A DNA stretch of 17,995 bases from an uncultured Porphyromonadaceae bacterium (GCA_947175225.1 CAMWLX010000025.1:1-17995); one strand, 5' to 3'; numbered from the stretch's first letter, positions 1 to 8,475 are shown. Translations and numbers: made by a program. Notes: generated by a model not told the origin, from the letters alone.

Positions 1-8
1 ACATAGGG

Positions 9-48
9 TATTATTAAAAATTTCTAAAAATATTATTAAAAATCTCTA
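9..48. promoter_or_regulatory. Direct-repeat pair, candidate activator operator of the PUL
   Basis: Two 18-bp copies, at 9-26 and 31-48, share the core TATTATTAAAAAT followed by TTCTA or CTCTA, so 17 of 18 bases match. Their starts are 22 bp apart, close to two helical turns, which would place two regulator subunits on the same face of the DNA. The pair lies about 100 bp before the first PUL gene and just upstream of the best promoter-like sequences. PULs are commonly switched on by a dedicated activator (hybrid two-component, AraC-like or SusR-like), but none is encoded in this window. The repeat is seen directly; the operator role is inference. AT-rich sequence can also give such matches by chance. 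Confidence 0.4.
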
Positions 49-56
49 TATGTCAG

Positions 57-99
57 TTTTTTTTATTATCTTTGGCACAAAATTTGAAAACTATTTATC
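57..99 (+). promoter_or_regulatory. Possible PUL promoter region
   Basis: The Bacteroidota promoter consensus is TTTG at about -33 and TAnnTTTG at about -7. The best -7 candidate is AAAATTTG at 79-86 (five of six fixed bases), with only a T-run at 57-60 near the expected -33 position. An alternative pairs TTTG at 71-74 with TATTTATC at 92-99, a weaker -7 match with 17 bp spacing. Neither is a full match, as might be expected for an activator-dependent promoter. The rest of 1-151 is AT-rich and holds no recognisable gene. Confidence 0.25.
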
Positions 100-151
100 T
101 CGACAATAATCTATTCAATAATATATTCAACCTAATTTAAACAACTGACGA

Positions 152-1768
152 ATGAACCTAATCTCAATGTGTCGCAAAGCAGCCTTTTTAGGGCTGCCTG
201 CGTTTTTGGCTCTGACGGCTTGCGACAACCACAATGAGTGGAAAGATGTCGACGGTGCAGCTCCCGGATTGACACTTGCCACAACGCATGAGCGTTCTGA
301 GGCCGGGCGAACAATCAAAATTGTCGGTAAAGTGACGGATAATGATGGCATCGCCTCCATCGACCTTGTCTGCCACGACATTAGACTAAACAAAACAATC
401 AATTTGATTGAAATCTATGGCGAACCCCTGAAAGAATATGATCTTGACTATTCTTTCAAGATTCAGGAAGATCAGGCAGGTGAAGATTTCAATGTGGAAA
501 TCACTGTCACAGATGTAGGTGGACGCAAGGAGAAGCAAAATCTTCGTGTGACTCTTGATGCAGACTGGAGTGCTCCCTACTTCACTACGAGCCCGGATGC
601 TGAAGTAATGGTGCTTATCAAAGAGAAGACAAGCTACAACCTTAAGTTCAGTGTCGCCGACAACCGAGTAGTAGACTATGTTGACATCGACGTAGTTGAT
701 ATCACTAACGGAGAAGAATCCCCTAAGCAGGTAGAAGGATTCCCTCGCAGAGTAGAAGGCAACGGTACTGCCAAGCTTGATTTCTCTGAGAATCTAATCC
801 TTCCAAGCAAAGCTGCTACGCTTCAAGTCACAGTGACTGCCTACGACAAGGAAGCAAACGAAGCAGCTCATGCAGCTACATTGAAGTCTATTGTGAAGGT
901 ACAAGAACTTCAGGATATGGAAAAGATGTGGCTATGCGATGTGAAAAATGAAGACGACCTCTCGTCTGACATCTTCGGTGTGCCTATCCTCTGCGACCAT
1001 GTAGGTCCTTACAAGTATGAGGTGCGCTACTACAATGAAAAGGCTGGCACAGAAGTGTCTCTGCTTGGTCAGAAAGGCTCTTTCGGACCTCTATGCTTTG
1101 CTCCTTCTAAAGAGAATGCATCCGTACTCGGCGACAATCCTGATGAAGTGAACTGGATCAAACTTGATCAAGCCAACACTTATTATCTCCTCAGTTTCGA
1201 TACTTACAACGGAACATATTCTACGCAGTCCTATTCAGTTGCTGATGCTATCGACCCTGTGATGCACATGCACTTTGGCGGAGATGACCTCAACACATGG
1301 TGGGATTGGAATAATGAGCCTTGGTGGCAAGAATTTTACTTTGGCCCAATGAGCGATGGTCCGCGAGATGTCTCCAAGATGACTAAGGATGCCAATAATC
1401 CTCATATTTATATTCTTGAAGATTGGAAACTCAGCAAAGGCGACAAACTTCATTTTGTAATCCACAACTGGCATCATGATGGCTGGTGGAACTTAGCCAC
1501 TTGGCGTGTAGACGACAGCGCAGATCCGGGCAAATTCATGTATTATGGCAACTTGCATCCTGACAACGACCACTATACAGGAAATGCCGACTATTTCCAG
1601 TGGAAATATGGCGACAAGGTTGATCTGAATAAATGGGGTGATGAAGGCTATAGAAAGCAGTTCGTTCCTGACAACTGGGTGAATATAGAGTCAATAGAAC
1701 GCGGAGGCACCTTCAAGCTTATCTTCGATGCTCACACCGAAAGAGCTCGTCTCATTCCGATGCAATAA
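152..1768 (+). CDS. Tryptophan-rich surface lipoprotein, putative glycan-binding protein of the PUL
   Basis: This 538-residue protein starts with a lipoprotein signal: a basic and hydrophobic stretch, then the lipobox LTAC with the lipidated cysteine at position 24, followed by D-N-H-N-E. Met6 (base 167) is an equally possible start. Residues about 36-130 and 140-250 look like two Ig-like or cadherin-like beta-sandwich repeats, each opening with a phrase like VTDNDGIASIDL. The C-terminal half is rich in aromatics, with about 15 tryptophans after residue 255, including W383, W384, W386, W391, W392 and the cluster W440/W445/W446. Exposed aromatics are typical of carbohydrate-binding surfaces. 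By position beside susC/susD and by layout it is likely a surface glycan-binding protein playing the SusE/SusF role, although such genes more often follow susD. I do not recognise a precise family and see no catalytic motif, so the function is inferred from context. Confidence 0.75.
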   Translation: MNLISMCRKAAFLGLPAFLALTACDNHNEWKDVDGAAPGLTLATTHERSEAGRTIKIVGKVTDNDGIASIDLVCHDIRLNKTINLIEIYGEPLKEYDLDYSFKIQEDQAGEDFNVEITVTDVGGRKEKQNLRVTLDADWSAPYFTTSPDAEVMVLIKEKTSYNLKFSVADNRVVDYVDIDVVDITNGEESPKQVEGFPRRVEGNGTAKLDFSENLILPSKAATLQVTVTAYDKEANEAAHAATLKSIVKVQELQDMEKMWLCDVKNEDDLSSDIFGVPILCDHVGPYKYEVRYYNEKAGTEVSLLGQKGSFGPLCFAPSKENASVLGDNPDEVNWIKLDQANTYYLLSFDTYNGTYSTQSYSVADAIDPVMHMHFGGDDLNTWWDWNNEPWWQEFYFGPMSDGPRDVSKMTKDANNPHIYILEDWKLSKGDKLHFVIHNWHHDGWWNLATWRVDDSADPGKFMYYGNLHPDNDHYTGNADYFQWKYGDKVDLNKWGDEGYRKQFVPDNWVNIESIERGGTFKLIFDAHTERARLIPMQ

Positions 1769-1770
1769 TT

Positions 1771-1855
1771 TAGAATTATGAATTTAGAATTTTGAATGGA
1801 AGATGGAGACATTGACTGTTCTAATTCTAAATTCTCAATTCTCAATTCTCAATTA
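1771..1855. repeat. AT-rich short-repeat block between lipoprotein and susC
   Basis: The 110-bp gap contains a 12-bp inverted repeat: GAATTTAGAATT at 1781-1792 pairs with its reverse complement at 1823-1834. The second arm runs into three tandem copies of the 7-mer ATTCTCA at 1831-1851. On the left side the related phrases TTTAGAATT and TTTTGAAT recur. No promoter or T-rich terminator is evident, so transcription probably continues into susC. Similar 7-nt-paced AT-rich blocks occur at 12420-12475 and 16652-16738. Confidence 0.55.
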
Positions 1856-1878
1856 TAAAAACCATTTAGACAATTATC

Positions 1879-4800
1879 ATGAAAAAATACCTATTGACAA
1901 TGCTTGTCGCGTTGTTGGGACTTTCTGTATGGGCTCAGGGTCTAACTGTGACAGGTGTCGTCACCTCCAAAAATGATGGAGAACCTCTTATTGGTGCCAC
2001 TGTATTGGTACAGGGTTCAAGTAAAGGAACAGCAACCGATTTCGACGGTAATTATATCCTGACTGATGTGCCTTCAAATGCTACCCTCGTATTCAACTAC
2101 GTAGGATATCAGCAACTTTCAATCCCTGTTAAAGGTCAAAAAGTGATCAATGCCGAGCTTTCAGAGAGCTCAACATCACTCGACGAACTCGTTGTGGTCG
2201 GCTACGGTGTAGCTAAGAAAAGCGACCTTACTTCTTCTATATCTACCATCAAGGGCTCTGAACTAAACGAGATGGTAAGCGGAAACGCAATGGATGCTAT
2301 TCAGGGTCGTATTCCCGGTGTGCAAGTTGCTTCCGGTGGTGGTCCGGGTTCTAATCCTTCTGTAATGATTCGTGGTGTCACTTCTGTAAACGGTACTGCC
2401 CCACTTTATGTAGTAGATGGAGTGCCTTTGAATACTGACAATATCAATTTCCTCAACAATAATGATATTGAAAGTATGGAAGTGCTGAAGGATGCTTCTG
2501 CTTCTGCCATTTATGGTACTCGCGCATCTAATGGTGTCATTATCATCACCACTAAGAAAGGTAAAGCCGGAGCTACTCACGTTGACTTCTCTGCATCTGT
2601 AGGTTGGCAATATATTCCGAAGCCAAGCATCGCATGGGCAGACGAATATGAAAAAGTATTCTACGCACGCTATGAAAACGACGGTCGTGTCGCTCCTTGG
2701 AATTCTCCTTATGTAGACTACGGTGAAGTTGACAGCACAGACTGGTGGAAACTTGTGGTAGACAAGATGGCTCTCGTTCAGAACTATTCTCTCAGTGTCA
2801 GAGGTGGAAATGATAAATACGTCTACAGTCTTTCTGCCGGTTACTATCGCAACAACTCTCAGTTTAGTGGCGGATATTGGGACAAGATGAACGTACGTCT
2901 TAACACTGAATATAATTTCACCAATTGGTTAAAGGCAGGTCTTGACCTTGCTCCTAACCTTGAAAGCTGGGAATCCGCACCTGAACTTTTCGCTGCTGCA
3001 ATGAGTATGGACCCCACTACCCCGGTTTACCGTCCGGAATCTGAATGGGATCCAGCAAACCCGATGAACGACTTCCAGCGTTCCTACAACAACCAAGAAT
3101 GGAACCCCGTGGCTTCTTTGGCACGTATGGACAATCACAGCACCAAGTTCCAGCTCTTGATGAACCCCTATATCCAGATTCAGCCTATAAAGCAGCTGAC
3201 TCTGCGCACACAGTTTGGTGCCAACCTTTGGTATCAGCGCAGCGACGGTTATAACTATGCTTTCCACATTGATGCCCTTGAGCAGAGTGCTAAAAACAGT
3301 GCTTATCGCAACTATTCCGACCAACTCAACTGGAGCTGGACCAACACCGCTACTTATATGGACACCTTCGCTGAGAAGCACAACTTGACACTTATGGCTG
3401 GTTTCACTGCAGAACGCTACGCCAACTATTGGGCAAATGCTTCCCGTCAGGACATTCCGGGACATAATGATCTTCTCCATGAGGTCAGCGCCGGTACTGG
3501 CGACCAGTTTGCAAGCGGTAGCACTTCTTATCAGACTCTTGCTTCAGTACTCGGTCGTGTCATGTATAACTATGATAGCCGCTATTATCTGACAGCCTCT
3601 ATCCGTTACGACGGCAGCTCTCGCTTCCCACAGGGCAACAAATGGGCTACATTCCCATCGGTTTCTCTTGCTTGGCGACTCTCTGAAGAAGCCTTTATGG
3701 AAAGCACACGCGACTGGCTCGACAATGCAAAGGTTCGTCTTGGCTGGGGTAAAGTCGGCAACCAGAACATCAATCCGGGCTTGTTCCTTTCTACAATGGA
3801 CAATGGCGTGAACTACGTCTTCAATTCCACTCGATTCCCGGCTACTATCGTAGGACAAATGGGTAATCCTACTCTTCGTTGGGAGACTGTTGAAGACTAT
3901 GATTTCGGTATCGATGCTACTTTCCTTCGCAATCGTTTGAACCTTACTTTCGATCTTTATCAGAAGAATAGCCATGACATGCTTTATGCGGCTCAAGGTC
4001 TTCTTATAGCCGGTAACCCCGCATGGATGGGTGCCATCACTCAGAATATTGGTGAGATGCGTGCTCGTGGTTGGGAACTCTCTCTCAACTGGCGCGATAA
4101 GGTAAATGATTTTGGTTATGACGTAGGCGTTCAGCTTTCAAGTGTACGCAATAAAGCTATCAAATTCTCTGGCGACGGTCCTGTACTCACTGGTGGCGGT
4201 CTTAACGAAAGCATCATCCGCAATGAGGATGGACAGCTGATTTCTCGCTTCTATGGCTATACAGCTGATGGTCTTTTCCAAAACTGGGAAGAAGTTTACT
4301 CTCATACTGACGAACATGGCACGCTTCTTCAGCCGGATGCTCAGCCGGGTGATATCCGATTCCTCGACCTAAACCATGATGGAGTACTCAATGACTCGGA
4401 TAAATCTTATATAGGTAATCCTTACCCTGACCTCATGATTGGCTTTAATATCGGATTGAACTGGAAGGGATGGGATTTCTTGGCTAACTTCTACGGAACT
4501 ACCGGCAACGACGTATTTAACCTTGAAAAGAAACGTTATTCAGGTGGCGGCGGTCAGAACGTATATCGTGGCACTCTCCAAAAGGCTTGGCATGGTGAAG
4601 GCACAAGCAATGATGTTCCTCGCCTTTCTTACAACGACCTCAATCAAAACTATGGTCGCGTATCAAGCTTCTATGTGGAAGATGGCAGCTATCTACGATG
4701 CAAATTGATCACCTTGGGATATACACTTCCGAAGAAATGGGTAGGAGACTATCACCTCCGTCTATATTTCTCTGCTCAAAATCTTTTCACAATCACCAAA

Positions 4801-4920
4801 TACACCGGCATGGACCCGGAACGTCCTTTCTATGACGGTAGCGTGATTGAAAAAGGTATTGGCAATGCTAACTATCCAACTCCTCAGACCTACCTTTTCG
4901 GTGTCGACTTTAATTTCTGA
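1879..4920 (+). CDS. susC: SusC/RagA-family TonB-linked outer membrane transporter
   Basis: This 1013-residue outer membrane protein imports oligosaccharides into the periplasm using energy passed on by TonB-ExbBD. Residues 1-20 form a Sec signal peptide ending in WAQG. Residues about 22-98 are the carboxypeptidase-D-regulatory-like domain typical of SusC (VTGVVTSKNDGEPLIGATV, then DFDGNY). The SusC signature LDELVVVGYG lies at 101-110, followed by the plug domain (phrases IQGRIPGVQV, YVVDGVPL and ASAIYGTRASNGVI). The remainder is the beta-barrel and ends in phenylalanine (DFNF), as expected for barrel assembly. The length is normal for the family. susD follows after 34 bp, so the two are surely co-transcribed and should form a SusCD complex. 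The imported sugar cannot be read from this gene alone; the GH30 enzyme downstream is the best clue. Confidence 0.97.
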   Translation: MKKYLLTMLVALLGLSVWAQGLTVTGVVTSKNDGEPLIGATVLVQGSSKGTATDFDGNYILTDVPSNATLVFNYVGYQQLSIPVKGQKVINAELSESSTSLDELVVVGYGVAKKSDLTSSISTIKGSELNEMVSGNAMDAIQGRIPGVQVASGGGPGSNPSVMIRGVTSVNGTAPLYVVDGVPLNTDNINFLNNNDIESMEVLKDASASAIYGTRASNGVIIITTKKGKAGATHVDFSASVGWQYIPKPSIAWADEYEKVFYARYENDGRVAPWNSPYVDYGEVDSTDWWKLVVDKMALVQNYSLSVRGGNDKYVYSLSAGYYRNNSQFSGGYWDKMNVRLNTEYNFTNWLKAGLDLAPNLESWESAPELFAAAMSMDPTTPVYRPESEWDPANPMNDFQRSYNNQEWNPVASLARMDNHSTKFQLLMNPYIQIQPIKQLTLRTQFGANLWYQRSDGYNYAFHIDALEQSAKNSAYRNYSDQLNWSWTNTATYMDTFAEKHNLTLMAGFTAERYANYWANASRQDIPGHNDLLHEVSAGTGDQFASGSTSYQTLASVLGRVMYNYDSRYYLTASIRYDGSSRFPQGNKWATFPSVSLAWRLSEEAFMESTRDWLDNAKVRLGWGKVGNQNINPGLFLSTMDNGVNYVFNSTRFPATIVGQMGNPTLRWETVEDYDFGIDATFLRNRLNLTFDLYQKNSHDMLYAAQGLLIAGNPAWMGAITQNIGEMRARGWELSLNWRDKVNDFGYDVGVQLSSVRNKAIKFSGDGPVLTGGGLNESIIRNEDGQLISRFYGYTADGLFQNWEEVYSHTDEHGTLLQPDAQPGDIRFLDLNHDGVLNDSDKSYIGNPYPDLMIGFNIGLNWKGWDFLANFYGTTGNDVFNLEKKRYSGGGGQNVYRGTLQKAWHGEGTSNDVPRLSYNDLNQNYGRVSSFYVEDGSYLRCKLITLGYTLPKKWVGDYHLRLYFSAQNLFTITKYTGMDPERPFYDGSVIEKGIGNANYPTPQTYLFGVDFNF

Positions 4921-4954
4921 CCTTGAATCATAACTGAAACATCATTATAAAAAA

Positions 4955-6634
4955 ATGAAAAAGACAATATATGCGTGCGTTGCAGCCATTAGCCTCGGGG
5001 CTTTTACTTCCTGCAACGACTTCCTTGACCAGGAAGTGAGAGGACAAGAAAACCTCGACACTTATTTTTCAACTCCTGAGGAAGTGGAGACTTATGTGGG
5101 CGGATGCTATTATCAGATTGCCAAAGGTGGCGGATGGTGGCAGATATATAACACATGGTTGCTTTCAGATATGTGTACTGACGACCTCTGGGATGGCAAT
5201 ACAACACAAGACGATGGCTATCAGGAACTCTCCCACTACATGCCTAATGGCAATATGAACGGCATTATCCAGAATTTCTGGGGCGCTCGCTACCAGGGTA
5301 TCACTACCTGCAATCTCGGACTTGAACGTATCCCGGGAGTGACAATGGATGAAAACCTCAAGAAACGTCGCATAGCAGAAGTTCGCTTCCTTCGTGCCTT
5401 CTTCTATTTCGATCTTGTCCGCAATTTCGGTGGTGTCCCTTTGATGACTGAATATGCAAATACCGGTGCCGGAAAAGAACGTTCTTCTCAGGAAGAATGC
5501 TACAAGTTTATAGAAGATGAACTTAATCTTGCCATTCCAGACCTCCCTGAGCGTTCACAACTTGCAGCTGCAGATATGGGTAGAGTCACTAAAGGAGCTG
5601 CTCTCGGTATCCTTGGGAAGGCTCAGCTATATCAAGGCAAATGGGCAGAGGCAAAAGCCACTCTAAAGAAAATCATTGACTCAGGTGAATATCGACTGCT
5701 CGAAAACTTTGGTGATGTCTGGAGTGTGAAGCATAACAACAGTGCTGAAAGCCTCTTTGAAGTGCAACAGACATATGGTGGCGACACTTATGCTCTCGGA
5801 GGATCGCTCACTGTAGTGACAGGTTGCCGTAATGGTGTTGGCGACGGTTGGAGTTGGGGACAACCTACTTCTGACCTGGAGAATGCTTACATCGCTGCAG
5901 GCGATACAGAACGTCTTCGCTGGACTATCATCAAGACAATGTGCACTGAAATTGCAGGTGAAAGCAAATTCTCTGAGTTTGTGAAAAATAATTCCAATGT
6001 ATGTGGAATTAATGACGCAAAATATAAAGATTATATCGATAAATTCGGTTGGACGGCTGCAGACTATTATAAAGGTTATATAATTGATCCTGCTCAGCAT
6101 AAGTCGGCTCGCATCATCCGCAAGTATTTCGTTCCGCTTGAGGATCGTCCTGAAGTCTACAACATCGACAAGATTCCTCTCAACCATCGTGTGCTCCGCT
6201 ATGCCGACGTGCTCCTTATGTATGCTGAGGCTTGCGCCGAGACCGGAGATGATTCACAAGGTCAATGGGCACTCAATCAGGTTCGTACGCGTGTCAATCT
6301 TTCTGACGTGACTTCTACAGGCACTGCCCTTCGCGATGCCATTAGAAATGAACGCCGTCTTGAGCTTGCTCACGAGCAGTGTCGTCTTTACGACCTTCGC
6401 CGCTGGGATTGCTCCAATGGAAAGAAGATGATCTGCAATGTCATGGGTCCTGATGGCAGCTTCGTCAAATACAATACGGGGGCAGATGCCGATATGTATG
6501 AGAAGTGGAATCAGGGCGAACCGAGCGACAAGGGCTATCGCTTCCGCGAAGACCGAGACATGCTCTTCCCAATTCCTAACTATGAAGTAGAACATTCAAA
6601 TGGTGCTATCAAGCAGAACCCCGGATGGAACTGA
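4955..6634 (+). CDS. susD: SusD/RagB-family glycan-binding lipoprotein
   Basis: This 559-residue outer membrane lipoprotein forms the lid over the SusC barrel and binds the glycan. The signal peptide ends at the lipobox FTSC, with Cys20 as lipidation site followed by N-D. The next phrase, DFLDQE, is typical of SusD N-termini. The SusD-like N-terminal domain covers roughly 20-200 (FWGARYQGITTCNLGLERI; AEVRFLRAFFYFDLVRNFGGVPL). The RagB/SusD domain covers the second half, with the hallmark phrases LRYADVLLMYAEA and RNERRLELAHE, a DLRRW motif and the usual ending NPGWN. Aromatics near the N-terminus (GGGWWQIYNTW) may take part in binding. The end of the gene was copied into the 46-bp repeat just downstream. 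Confidence 0.97.
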   Translation: MKKTIYACVAAISLGAFTSCNDFLDQEVRGQENLDTYFSTPEEVETYVGGCYYQIAKGGGWWQIYNTWLLSDMCTDDLWDGNTTQDDGYQELSHYMPNGNMNGIIQNFWGARYQGITTCNLGLERIPGVTMDENLKKRRIAEVRFLRAFFYFDLVRNFGGVPLMTEYANTGAGKERSSQEECYKFIEDELNLAIPDLPERSQLAAADMGRVTKGAALGILGKAQLYQGKWAEAKATLKKIIDSGEYRLLENFGDVWSVKHNNSAESLFEVQQTYGGDTYALGGSLTVVTGCRNGVGDGWSWGQPTSDLENAYIAAGDTERLRWTIIKTMCTEIAGESKFSEFVKNNSNVCGINDAKYKDYIDKFGWTAADYYKGYIIDPAQHKSARIIRKYFVPLEDRPEVYNIDKIPLNHRVLRYADVLLMYAEACAETGDDSQGQWALNQVRTRVNLSDVTSTGTALRDAIRNERRLELAHEQCRLYDLRRWDCSNGKKMICNVMGPDGSFVKYNTGADADMYEKWNQGEPSDKGYRFREDRDMLFPIPNYEVEHSNGAIKQNPGWN

Positions 6635-6711
6635 TTCAGCTCGGAGAGCTGATATTGTTAGAAAACCCGGATGGAATTTACTCAGCTCGGAGAGCTGATA
6701 TTGTTAAAAAA
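6620..6711 (+). repeat. 46-bp tandem duplication carrying TCAGCTC-GGA-GAGCTGA hairpins
   Basis: Copy 1 (6620-6665) and copy 2 (6666-6711) match at 42 of 46 positions by eye. Copy 1 begins inside the last codons of susD (CCCGGATGGAA) and contains its TGA stop; copy 2 repeats those bases after the gene with the stop altered. Each copy holds a perfect 7-bp hairpin with a GGA loop (6636-6652 and 6682-6698) followed by ATATTGTTA. The pair looks like a local tandem duplication that captured the end of susD. In the transcript these hairpins could protect the susC-susD message or lower expression of the GH30 gene. Confidence 0.75.
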
Positions 6712-6732
6712 CCCCAGGCTTCAGCCTGGGGT
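6711..6732 (+). other. Strong GC-rich hairpin in the susD-GH30 gap
   Basis: The arms ACCCCAGGCT and AGCCTGGGGT pair perfectly over 10 bp with two bases between (in practice about 9 bp with a TTCA loop). It is preceded by an A-run and followed by CATCGTAAAAAA rather than a T-run, so it is not a canonical intrinsic terminator for plus-strand transcription. On the minus strand it would be followed by a T-run, but no minus-strand gene lies nearby. It may be an mRNA-processing or stability element within the operon. Confidence 0.6.
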
Positions 6733-6752
6733 CATCGTAAAAAATCTCAGTA

Positions 6753-6765
6753 GCCTCGGAGAGGC
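6753..6765 (+). repeat. Third CTCGGAGAG hairpin before the GH30 gene
   Basis: GCCTC-GGA-GAGGC is a perfect 5-bp stem with the same GGA loop and CTCGGAGAG core as the two hairpins at 6636-6652 and 6682-6698. The outer stem differs (GC/GC here, CAG/CTG-type there) but remains paired, so pairing is kept while sequence changes. It is followed by GATTTGTGATA, which resembles the GATATTGTTA tail of the other copies. It lies 31 bp before the GH30 start codon. Confidence 0.55.
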
Positions 6766-6796
6766 GATTTGTGATAAACACTTAACTTTTTAAAGT

Positions 6797-8464
6797 ATGA
6801 ATAAGAAAACGATAATATCGCTTGCGTTATGTGGAGCTGCAGTGATCTCTTTGGGCTCTTGTAGTGATGAGCCCCATGGAGTGTCTACCAAGCATCCTGT
6901 AGGAAGTGAAGGTCCAAGCGGCCCAAGTTTCGGAGAAGACGACGATGTGACTTCTCCCGTGGCAAACTTCCCATTGACCAATCAGAAAGTGACTGTAAAT
7001 ACTTCCAAGACGTATCAGGAAATGGAAGGATTTGCAGCTTCAGACTGCTGGCTGCCTAACCAAATTGGACAATATTGGACCGACAACCGCAATGAAATAG
7101 CCCAATTGCTGTTTTCTCAAAATATTTCTTCTGACGGGCAGCCGCAAGGTATCGGACTTTCCATGTGGCGTGTCAATTTGGGTGCCGGAACCGAGGAGCA
7201 AGGCAATGAGAGCAATATGGCTGCAAACAACCGCGCTCAAAGCTATCTCAGCACCGGAAGCTACAACTGGAATAGTTGTGCAGGACAACGTTATTTCATG
7301 GAGCAGGCTAAGAATATGGGATGCGAGAAATTCGTGCTTTTCAGCAACTCCCCTCTCGTGCAGTATACGCTCAACGGCATGGGATATTCCGACAACGGAG
7401 CTCATGGCAATCTTAAGGAAGAAGGTTATTCGCAATATGCTGAATACATGGCAGAAGTTGCCAAGCACTTCACAGAAGCCGGTTACAATATTTCACACAT
7501 CTCCCCTGTCAACGAACCTCAGTATGATTGGGGTGTAGGAGAAAATGGTGAGGCTTCGCAGGAAGGTTCAGGCTGGCAGAATACTGAGATTGCAAGGCTT
7601 GTAAAAGAACTTGACAAGTCGTTGACAGCTCGTGACCTTAACACTTACATCCTCATTGCAGAGGCTGGTGCTTGGACGGAGTTGTATAGCGGAAACAATG
7701 CCCGCTCCAATACAATAGATGCTTTCTATGATCCTTCATCTAATGCTTATGTAGGTGATATCAAGCGTCTCGACAACATCATCTGCGGACACAGCTATTG
7801 GACTGAAGGCACTTGGACGGGAATGCGCGATGTCAGGTCGAAAGTTGCCACTGCTGCTAAAGCCCGCAATCTTAAGGTGTATCAGACTGAATGGTCTATG
7901 CTTGGCGATGCGCCTGCTGAACTTGACGGAAACTACGATAATGCTACTGAATTTGATATCGCGCAGTATATGAGCCGCGTGATCCACAATGACATCACAG
8001 TTGCAGGATGCTCTTCTTGGAGCTATTGGACAGCAATGTCTGTAGAACGTTGGGGACAGAAAAACCGTTTTGAGCTTATAAAGACCACACCCGTAGGAGG
8101 TGAATATAGCGATGATTTCAAGAATGGAGGTTCTGTCGCTGCTAATCCAAATCTTTGGGTTCTTGGCAACTACAGTCTCTTCGTCCGTCCCGGCTACAAA
8201 CGTGTAGATCTTACATTGGATGAAAGCAAGGATTTCTTCGGGTCTGCATATATGGCTCCGGAAGGGGATAAGCTTGTAGTTGTTCTGACCAACTACAACA
8301 AGACGAACGGCATAACTGTAGATATGGCTGCTCCGGAAGGAGTTAAGGCTGTCTATACATATACTACCACCGCAGAAAAGAACTTGAAGCAGGCTCGCTT
8401 CAGTCTAAACGACAAAGTCTTCATAGACCCCGCTTCAGTGACCACAATTGTTTATTATCTCTAA
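6797..8464 (+). CDS. GH30-family glycoside hydrolase, surface lipoprotein
   Basis: This 555-residue retaining glycosidase probably acts as an endo-enzyme at the cell surface. The lipobox LGSC puts the lipidated cysteine at 22, followed by S-D-E, which fits a surface-export signal, and then a Gly/Pro/acidic linker to about residue 55. The catalytic (beta/alpha)8 domain opens with EMEGFAASDCW. The predicted acid/base is E240 in SPVNEP, and the predicted nucleophile is E365 in YQTEWS. The tail from about 440 (VLGNYSLFVRPGYKRVDL onward) is the beta-sandwich normally fused to GH30 catalytic domains. The family includes beta-1,6-glucanases, endo-beta-1,6-galactanases and xylanases. The GFxASDxW opening recalls the Bacteroides proteins annotated as endo-beta-1,6-galactanase-like, so a beta-1,6-linked glycan is the best guess, but the substrate is not settled. 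It is the last gene of the PUL. Confidence 0.93.
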   Translation: MNKKTIISLALCGAAVISLGSCSDEPHGVSTKHPVGSEGPSGPSFGEDDDVTSPVANFPLTNQKVTVNTSKTYQEMEGFAASDCWLPNQIGQYWTDNRNEIAQLLFSQNISSDGQPQGIGLSMWRVNLGAGTEEQGNESNMAANNRAQSYLSTGSYNWNSCAGQRYFMEQAKNMGCEKFVLFSNSPLVQYTLNGMGYSDNGAHGNLKEEGYSQYAEYMAEVAKHFTEAGYNISHISPVNEPQYDWGVGENGEASQEGSGWQNTEIARLVKELDKSLTARDLNTYILIAEAGAWTELYSGNNARSNTIDAFYDPSSNAYVGDIKRLDNIICGHSYWTEGTWTGMRDVRSKVATAAKARNLKVYQTEWSMLGDAPAELDGNYDNATEFDIAQYMSRVIHNDITVAGCSSWSYWTAMSVERWGQKNRFELIKTTPVGGEYSDDFKNGGSVAANPNLWVLGNYSLFVRPGYKRVDLTLDESKDFFGSAYMAPEGDKLVVVLTNYNKTNGITVDMAAPEGVKAVYTYTTTAEKNLKQARFSLNDKVFIDPASVTTIVYYL

Positions 8465-8475
8465 TAATAGACGTT

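Noticed and set aside
2929..3480. Long minus-strand open frame inside susC
   Set aside because: It lies wholly inside a certain SusC gene and has no recognisable motif; it is a shadow of biased codon use.
5681..6187. 168-codon minus-strand open frame inside susD
   Set aside because: It overlaps the conserved SusD coding region and has no family features.
6620..6765. Repeats with about 46-bp spacing read as a CRISPR array
   Set aside because: There are only two full units, the spacers are themselves repeated, and no cas genes are present.
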